Source: Nesterenkonia sphaerica
GTDB taxonomy: Bacteria > Actinomycetota > Actinomycetes > Actinomycetales > Micrococcaceae
NCBI RefSeq assembly: GCF_005771565.1
Contig: NZ_VAWA01000006.1
Span: 10,151 to 74,150, forward strand
Reading direction: 5' to 3'
DNA: 64,000 bases
Each line of letters opens with the position of its first letter. Positions within the stretch are counted from its first letter, which is position 1. Positions 61,551 through 64,000 of this stretch are shown piece by piece. A program made the position numbers and the translations under genes. A model generated the notes under the pieces. That model did no database searches, was not told where the DNA came from, and saw only the letters and a program-made list of their open reading frames with translations.

Positions 61551-63239
61551 TCAGCCGGCCGGGCTGCAGTCACCGTTGCCGCTGGCGGCTTCTTCCAGCA
61601 CACCAATCTCTCCGCGCTGCTGAGCGTCGATGAGGTACAACTCCGTCAGTGGCGAACCGTCGGGCTGGGTGGCCTCCCCGGGCTCAGCCGAGGGCTCTGC
61701 ATCCGGTTCGTCACCGGCGACCGCCTCGTCGCTGTGCTCAGGGGTCGGGCCGGGGGGCTCGGTCGCGGTTCCAGGTGCTTCTGCGGCCTCGTCGGACTCG
61801 GCATCAGGTGCCGGGTCCGGCTGCGGCTGCTCCTCGGCGGCGTCGTCGGCCCCGTTGTCGTCGTCGCCTTGACCTTCGCGGGCGATGAGCTCATCCACCC
61901 GGGTGTGGATCTGGTCGAAGTCGGGATAGGTGGAGAAGAGCTCACCGGAGCGTCCGAAGTCAGGGGCGCCGAGTGTCAGCCGCTGCGGCTCATGCTCCTG
62001 GGCCTTCGCCGCGAGGTCCAGCAGACTGCCCAGCTGGGACTGCGGCAGGTTGGTGTCCACCAGGTTCTCCCCAGCGGCCATCAGCTCGGTGAAGCGCGTC
62101 AGCAGCGTCTGCGGGGAGAACTGACCGATCATCGCCTGCTGGACGCACTGCTGGCGCTGGATGCGGGCGTAGTCGTGACTGAAGGTGCGTGAGCGGGCGA
62201 AGGAGAGTGCGTCGTCGCCGTCGAGCTCCAGGGTGCCGGGTTCAAACCACCGGTCGCCCCATTGGTTGGTCTCGGGATGCCGTCCGCGGTAGGGCACCCA
62301 CCCTTCGGACTCCACGGTGATTCCCCCCATCGCATCGATCAGCTCGGCGAAACCGTCCATGTCCACCATCACATATCCGTGCATGCGCAGATCCAGTGTC
62401 CCGGAGGCGGCGTCCATCATGGCCTCCACTCCCGGGTCCTCCGCCTCGGGGTAGAGGTGGCTGTAGGAGTTGTGAACCTCGGTGTAGAGGAAGTTGATGA
62501 TGCATTCATTGCCGCAGTTGTACCCGTTGGGGTAGACCTCCCGCATGGGCGAGTCCTCGCTGAACCGGGCGTTCTGGAAGTTCCGCGGGATGGAGAAGAT
62601 GATGGTCTCCGCCGAGGATTGGTTGACCGAGACCACATGGATGGAGTCAGGGCGCAGCCCCTGCCGGCCCTCACCGGCATCGGCGCCGATCAGCAGGAAG
62701 TTGTACCGACCTTCCTCGGCAGCCATGGCCGCTCCGTCGCTGAAGATCCCCGCCAGGGCCTGGCGTCCCTCGTTGAGGATGTGACCTGCGTAGGCCAGTC
62801 CGCCGGAGGTGAGGACCATCAGCGCCACGGTCACCACCGCCAGGATCGGCTTGAACCCTTTGGGCAGCTGTCCGATCCGGATCAGCCGCAGGGTGTCCAG
62901 CCACAGAATGAACCAGCCGATAGCCAGACCGGCCAGCAGTATCGACCCAGCCCACATCACGAACGGCTGGGTCAGAGCACCCAGAAGCACCGAACGCATG
63001 GTGAAGTACATGGCCAGGCCCAGCAGTGCGGTGAACCAACAACCGACGGTGACAGCCAGTGCTATACGACCGAGTCCGCGTGAGCCCACTGCGATCTGCG
63101 CCCCGCCGGGGACCAGCAGGGTCAGCAGGGTCAGTATGCAAGCTCGTTTGGTGCGTTCCCGTTCGCTGGCGGAGCGAGGGTTGCGCAGTGCGTCGTTGCC
63201 GCCCTGGAACTCGTGGTACGTGATGCTCGGTGTGATCAC
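61551..63239 (-). CDS. LytR-CpsA-Psr (LCP) family cell-wall glycopolymer ligase
   Basis: 562 residues. Four membrane helices in the first 155 residues, more than the single helix of most LCP proteins, then the LCP domain (about 175-360): [21 protein letters not shown] and [34 protein letters not shown]. The arginines and aspartates of the polyprenyl-phosphate site are visible. The last 110 residues are Pro/Glu/Asp-rich. It attaches polymers to peptidoglycan. GTG 63239 overlaps the purE stop by four bases. Confidence 0.9.
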   Translation of the reverse strand: MITPSITYHEFQGGNDALRNPRSASERERTKRACILTLLTLLVPGGAQIAVGSRGLGRIALAVTVGCWFTALLGLAMYFTMRSVLLGALTQPFVMWAGSILLAGLAIGWFILWLDTLRLIRIGQLPKGFKPILAVVTVALMVLTSGGLAYAGHILNEGRQALAGIFSDGAAMAAEEGRYNFLLIGADAGEGRQGLRPDSIHVVSVNQSSAETIIFSIPRNFQNARFSEDSPMREVYPNGYNCGNECIINFLYTEVHNSYSHLYPEAEDPGVEAMMDAASGTLDLRMHGYVMVDMDGFAELIDAMGGITVESEGWVPYRGRHPETNQWGDRWFEPGTLELDGDDALSFARSRTFSHDYARIQRQQCVQQAMIGQFSPQTLLTRFTELMAAGENLVDTNLPQSQLGSLLDLAAKAQEHEPQRLTLGAPDFGRSGELFSTYPDFDQIHTRVDELIAREGQGDDDNGADDAAEEQPQPDPAPDAESDEAAEAPGTATEPPGPTPEHSDEAVAGDEPDAEPSAEPGEATQPDGSPLTELYLIDAQQRGEIGVLEEAASGNGDCSPAG

Positions 63240-63802
63240 CTCCGGAGCCCACCCCGTGTCCGGAAGGACCCCAGCTGGGCGGCCTCGGTGCGCAGTGCCT
63301 CACCCTTGGCATACGCCTGATCGGCCAATTGCGCCTGAAAGGCCTGAAGTTTCTCCCGCAGGTCGGCTGCCTGCTGGTCGGTTCCAGCAGCCAGGGTGCG
63401 CACTGCCAGGAGTCCAGCGTTGCGCGCGCCCCCCACCGAGACCGTCGCCACCGGCACCCCTGCGGGCATCTGCACGATGGACAGCAGCGAGTCCAGACCG
63501 TCGAAGTGGGCAAGCGGCACCGGCACCCCGATCACCGGCAGCGGAGTGACAGAGGCCAGCATTCCGGGCAGATGGGCGGCCCCGCCTGCTCCGGCGATCA
63601 GCACCCGCAAGCCCCGGGCGTGGGCTTCGGCACCGTAGTCGAGCATCTCCGCGGCCATGCGGTGTGCAGAGACGACGTCGGCTTCAAAAGCGATGCCGAA
63701 TTCGTCGAGTGTTTCGGCGGCGGCCTTCATCACGGGCCAGTCCGAGTTGGACCCCATGACGATGCCGACCTGCGGCGGGCTCTGGTCGGACGCGACGCTC
63801 AT
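63236..63802 (-). CDS. purE: N5-carboxyaminoimidazole ribonucleotide mutase
   Basis: 188 residues, class I PurE. Rearranges N5-CAIR to CAIR in purine synthesis. Motifs: [20 protein letters not shown] (catalytic His), [12 protein letters not shown] and IGVPV. The start ATG 63802 overlaps the purK stop by four bases and its own stop overlaps the LCP start, giving a coupled purK-purE-LCP operon. Confidence 0.96.
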   Translation of the reverse strand: MSVASDQSPPQVGIVMGSNSDWPVMKAAAETLDEFGIAFEADVVSAHRMAAEMLDYGAEAHARGLRVLIAGAGGAAHLPGMLASVTPLPVIGVPVPLAHFDGLDSLLSIVQMPAGVPVATVSVGGARNAGLLAVRTLAAGTDQQAADLREKLQAFQAQLADQAYAKGEALRTEAAQLGSFRTRGGLRR

Positions 63803-64000
63803 GCCCCTACCTCTCCCTCGACGAGAATGTGAGCGGTCCCGGCAACGTCCTTGCGGGTGCGGTCCAGACGGGCGCGCCTGGCATCATGGGGCTCATCGCG
63901 CTGGTGGGTCTGGGAGAGCATATTGACGTGACCGACCTTGCGCCCCGGTGTGGGCTGTTTGCCGTACAGGTGGATTTTGGAGGCCGGAGACCGGCGCATA
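63799..64000 (-). CDS. purK: 5-(carboxyamino)imidazole ribonucleotide synthase, C-terminal part
   Basis: The last 66 codons of PurK; the 5' end lies beyond base 64000. The C-terminal domain motif [17 protein letters not shown] identifies it. PurK carboxylates AIR with ATP and bicarbonate, feeding PurE next to it. Stop overlaps the purE start (ATGA). Confidence 0.9.
   Translation of the reverse strand, partial: MRRSPASKIHLYGKQPTPGRKVGHVNMLSQTHQRDEPHDARRARLDRTRKDVAGTAHILVEGEVGA

Noticed and set aside
1-64000. CRISPR arrays, insertion sequences, prophage or resistance islands
   Set aside because: No regularly spaced repeats, transposase or integrase motifs were found; the gene content is core chromosome. 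The APH-fold kinase alone does not indicate resistance.

Overview
This window is ordinary core chromosome of a high-GC Gram-positive actinobacterium. The evidence is the mycothiol-type DinB enzyme, a WhiB regulator, an Mfd/PTH/L25/Prs/GlmU block, TIGR03089, DUF3499, DUF5719 and Trm112 genes, SpoIIM/RDD proteins, an FbiA/ManA/WhiB2-type neighbourhood, and protein O-mannosyltransferase next to RsmI. Strongly acidic lipoproteins and extracellular domains, together with the gene order, suggest Micrococcales (Micrococcaceae, perhaps Nesterenkonia). The genus is an inference; no 16S gene or other marker is present. I see no prophage, insertion sequence, CRISPR array, rRNA or origin. There is one tRNA gene (Gln, UUG).

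Layout. 1-7 kb: tandem alanine-aminotransferase paralogs, an OpuAC-like lipoprotein, a TPR protein, an APH-fold kinase and a membrane protein. 7-12.5 kb: an LpdA-type flavoprotein, then a nucleoside-salvage operon (purine nucleoside phosphorylase, phosphohexomutase-family enzyme, deoxyribose-phosphate aldolase) that makes a complete deoxynucleoside degradation route if the mutase acts as a phosphopentomutase. 12.5-22.5 kb: Mfd, a mycothiol-dependent enzyme, nitronate monooxygenase, a thiamine-binding-type protein, a PIG-L deacetylase, a secreted serpin, a Ca2+/Na+ exchanger and DUF2505. 22.4-30.4 kb (minus strand): pth, rplY, prs, glmU, tRNA-Gln, a 31-residue membrane peptide, an ABC-F ATPase, a TauE-type permease and ispE. 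30.4-38.6 kb: tatD-rsmA, convergent fadD, divergent rsmI/pmt, 5-formyl-THF cyclo-ligase, an FmdB gene behind a CIRCE-like operator, and a SAF-domain protein. 38.7-47.5 kb: a large DUF4011-type helicase-like protein with altered ATPase motifs, guaA, a possible haem membrane protein coupled to a cytochrome-b5-like lipoprotein, DUF3817, SURF1 and a VOC protein. 47.5-64 kb: TIGR01906 membrane protein, SpoIIM/RDD, the ahcY-Trm112-DUF3499-DUF5719-glycosyltransferase-WhiB run, TIGR03089, GtrA, manA, an LCP envelope-assembly protein, and purE-purK.

Two sequence-level themes run through the window. First, at least 22 genes have a TANNNT -10 hexamer ending 6 to 8 bases before an ATG or GTG, which is the architecture of leaderless mRNAs. 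This lets many starts be fixed, often internal to the longest reading frame. Second, short tandem duplications with a 15-bp period (one with 18 bp) recur inside serpin, Mfd and the exchanger, and at gene ends (deoC, ahcY).

The best candidates for something undescribed are the His-rich four-helix membrane protein/cytochrome-b5 lipoprotein pair, the CIRCE-like control of fmdB, the helicase with lysine-less Walker A, the lipoprotein serpin with a QDWTA repeat insert, and two very small proteins (31 and 70 residues).
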